Under the pieces are notes generated by a model that saw only the letters and a program-made list of their open reading frames with translations, had not been told where the DNA came from and did no database searches. Positions 31,496 through 32,649 of a stretch of DNA of 32,649 nt are shown piece by piece (within the stretch, counting starts at the first letter, position 1; each line of letters opens with the position of its first letter). The translations under genes and the position numbers were made by a program. This stretch comes from a virus. The stretch spans positions 1-32,649 of IMG/VR virus record IMGVR_UViG_3300030389_002414, one strand, 5' to 3'.

Positions 31496-32103
31496 TACGT
31501 TACACTCATTGCCATTGGGTTGCCGCTAAACTCGCCTCTATCATCAGAGGAGGTTAATTGTATTCTTGCTCGGTCATACAAACTAGCCCAAACTGCTAAT
31601 CTTTGGTCATTCATCAGAAACGGTTCTGACTCACCTAACGCCGCATACAATAAGCAATCTGGAGCAATCGTTAGAAATGTGTTGCTTGTATTGCTGTCGC
31701 TTAAAAAATCTGGAGCGGCATAATATAACAATTTGCCTGTATACGTTGTATCTGGTCTTGGCCCAAACTTAAAGTTGCTTCCATCCATTGTATAAAAAAC
31801 AGGTTTACCCGTTTCGGTTGTCCTTGCTGTTCTAAAAAATGTTGTAGGTGGCAAATAGTCTAGCTGTGTTATCGGAGTGCTTTCTATATGTAACTCTCGC
31901 AACTCTAAAAAATCACTAGGGATAGATATATCTGTTGAGTTTATTGTTAAATCAGTAGATGTGAGCATCTGACGCAAACGCAAATCCCTACGCATACGAA
32001 CTTCACCTAATTTGATAAAATCAACAATCTGCGTTGACAAATCATCTCTTGCCAAATAATTAGCAACTAAACTTTGTAAATCTGAATAGGTTGCAATAGC
32101 CAT
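31495..32103 (-). CDS. Head-tail adaptor protein (P22 gp4 / T7 gp11-like)
   Basis: A 202-aa protein starting MAIATYSDLQSLVANYLARD, with FIKLGEVRMRRDLRLRQM, a beta segment (IPSDFLELRELHI), GKPVFYTMDGSNFKFGPRPD and LLYAALGESEPFLMNDQRLA. This is the adaptor fold that attaches to the portal and receives the nozzle. AGGAAG lies upstream of the ATG. It sits between the 99-aa post-capsid gene and the nozzle gene, the usual order. Confidence 0.9.
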   Translation of the reverse strand: MAIATYSDLQSLVANYLARDDLSTQIVDFIKLGEVRMRRDLRLRQMLTSTDLTINSTDISIPSDFLELRELHIESTPITQLDYLPPTTFFRTARTTETGKPVFYTMDGSNFKFGPRPDTTYTGKLLYYAAPDFLSDSNTSNTFLTIAPDCLLYAALGESEPFLMNDQRLAVWASLYDRARIQLTSSDDRGEFSGNPMAMSVT

Positions 32104-32403
32104 TTATATTCTTCCTGTCCGTGTGCGAAAAAACCTATTATCTGGGTCATTTAAAAATTGTCGAAATGCTTTTTCATCAAGCACCTTAAATCCTCTTAAA
32201 ATACCTTTCTTGTTCAAGGCATCTATTACTGTTAATGGGATTGATGCAACTTTGTTTCCAAATAAGTTATCTGACCACCGAGCATTTTCATCAAAAGAAT
32301 TAAATTCTTTTTTATTCTTTTCGATAATCGGGGTACAGTCTTGCACATCTTCTACTATGCAAACACCATCCTGCTTATGATAAAGCGTGTTTTTATAATT
32401 CAT
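32104..32403 (-). CDS. Small post-capsid protein, conserved, unknown
   Basis: A 99-aa protein starting MNYKNTLYHKQDGVCIVEDV, with ARWSDNLFGNKVASIPLTVI and FKVLDEKAFRQFLNDPDNRF ending in RTRTGRI. I recognise this family as usually lying between capsid and adaptor genes in SU10-capsid podoviruses. Its role is unknown. AAAGG lies 6 nt before the ATG. It follows the 156-nt capsid-adaptor intergenic region, and its basic C terminus may contact DNA. Confidence 0.75.
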   Translation of the reverse strand: MNYKNTLYHKQDGVCIVEDVQDCTPIIEKNKKEFNSFDENARWSDNLFGNKVASIPLTVIDALNKKGILRGFKVLDEKAFRQFLNDPDNRFFRTRTGRI

Positions 32404-32424
32404 TATCTACCTTTAAAAAAGGGG

Positions 32425-32550
32425 GAGGGGTTGATTGGTCTAAAGATACTGCTCTAACACCACGGCTTTTTTTTAATCAACTTTCGTTAATCAGCGTACC
32501 TCATGGCATAAAGTCTCTCAGGTAGTCTATGGAGAAATTATCAACCCCTC
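32425..32550 (-). repeat. Long-range 11-bp inverted repeat between capsid and adaptor genes
   Basis: GAGGGGTTGAT at 32425-32435 is the exact reverse complement of 32540-32550, 104 nt apart. It lies within the 156-nt space (32404-32559) that has no gene. On the minus strand the distal arm is followed by CCCC and six T. Inside are UACCU/AGGUA pairs and a GAAA-capped hairpin. It may be a partial terminator or a stable RNA that sets capsid-to-tail expression ratio. Confidence 0.5.
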
Positions 32551-32559
32551 ATGGCAAAC

Positions 32560-32649
32560 TTACGCTAAGTCAGCACATATTCCATGCGCTCCCTCGTTTA
32601 GAACACCTAGAGTACACTCTGTAACGATTTGTTGTTTAGCGGCTTGGTC
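32560..32649 (-). CDS. Major capsid protein, C-terminal 29 codons (cut by window end)
   Basis: Read from base 32649 on the minus strand: DQAAKQQIVTECTLGVLNEG then AHGICADLA and a TAA at 32562-32560. This matches the end of DUF5309/SU10-type capsid proteins (KQQIVxExTLExRNExAHG-xADL). It is upstream of the adaptor gene, as expected. It must be the missing end of the capsid gene at 1-580; about 90-100 codons between the two pieces are absent. Several residues (C, G, L, C) differ from the usual text, possibly contig-end error. Confidence 0.85.
   Translation of the reverse strand, partial: DQAAKQQIVTECTLGVLNEGAHGICADLA

Noticed and set aside
32465-32500. CUGAU...CGAAA in the capsid-adaptor gap as a hammerhead ribozyme
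   Set aside because: The core reads CUGAUUA rather than CUGAUGA, and there is no stem II between it and GAAA.

Overview
The window reads as almost the whole genome of a small, AT-rich, short-tailed tailed phage (Caudoviricetes, podovirus build), cut inside its major capsid gene. Capsid N-terminal codons run off base 1 and capsid C-terminal codons run in from base 32649 on the same strand. About 90-100 codons are missing between them, so the real genome is probably about 33 kb and circularly permuted or circular. A marine host is suggested by gene types I associate with marine phages (TIGR02466-like 2OG-Fe(II) oxygenase, glycine-rich tail protein, a 125-aa tail-region family, GTA-type 3TM holin, M15 endolysin). 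No host can be named. No integrase, CI-type repressor, DNA polymerase, RNA polymerase or tRNA was found.

Control and early region (12.5-19.05 kb): two divergent promoter regions (about 13.5 and 17.05 kb) share AGTATAC motifs beside a Cro/YdaS-like gene. Plus-strand genes encode an ERF annealing protein and a YqaJ exonuclease, plus small unknowns. Minus-strand genes encode a VRR-NUC-like nuclease, the Cro-like regulator, a replisome-organizer-like protein, NinB, a DUF1364-like protein and a Q/RinA-like antiterminator.

Late region: from a strong minus-strand promoter at 12.6 kb, followed about 45 nt into the transcript by an intrinsic terminator, essentially all genes run leftward to base 1 and, if the ends join, on from 32.6 kb to 19.03 kb. 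The order is small basic proteins, ParB-methyltransferase, small and large terminase, portal, a 1058-aa polyvalent protein, scaffold, capsid, adaptor, nozzle/stabilisation protein, ejection-type proteins, tail fibres, 2OG oxygenase, holin and M15 endolysin.

How it may work: the Cro-like protein would tune the early promoters, ERF/YqaJ/NinB would recombine DNA, and the Q-like protein would let polymerase pass the late terminator to express about 26 kb of packaging, virion and lysis genes. The hairpin loop of that terminator is complementary to a 10-nt ribosome-binding segment shared by three early genes, so the short terminated transcript is a candidate early-gene silencing RNA. This is the most novel idea in the window and it is a hypothesis.
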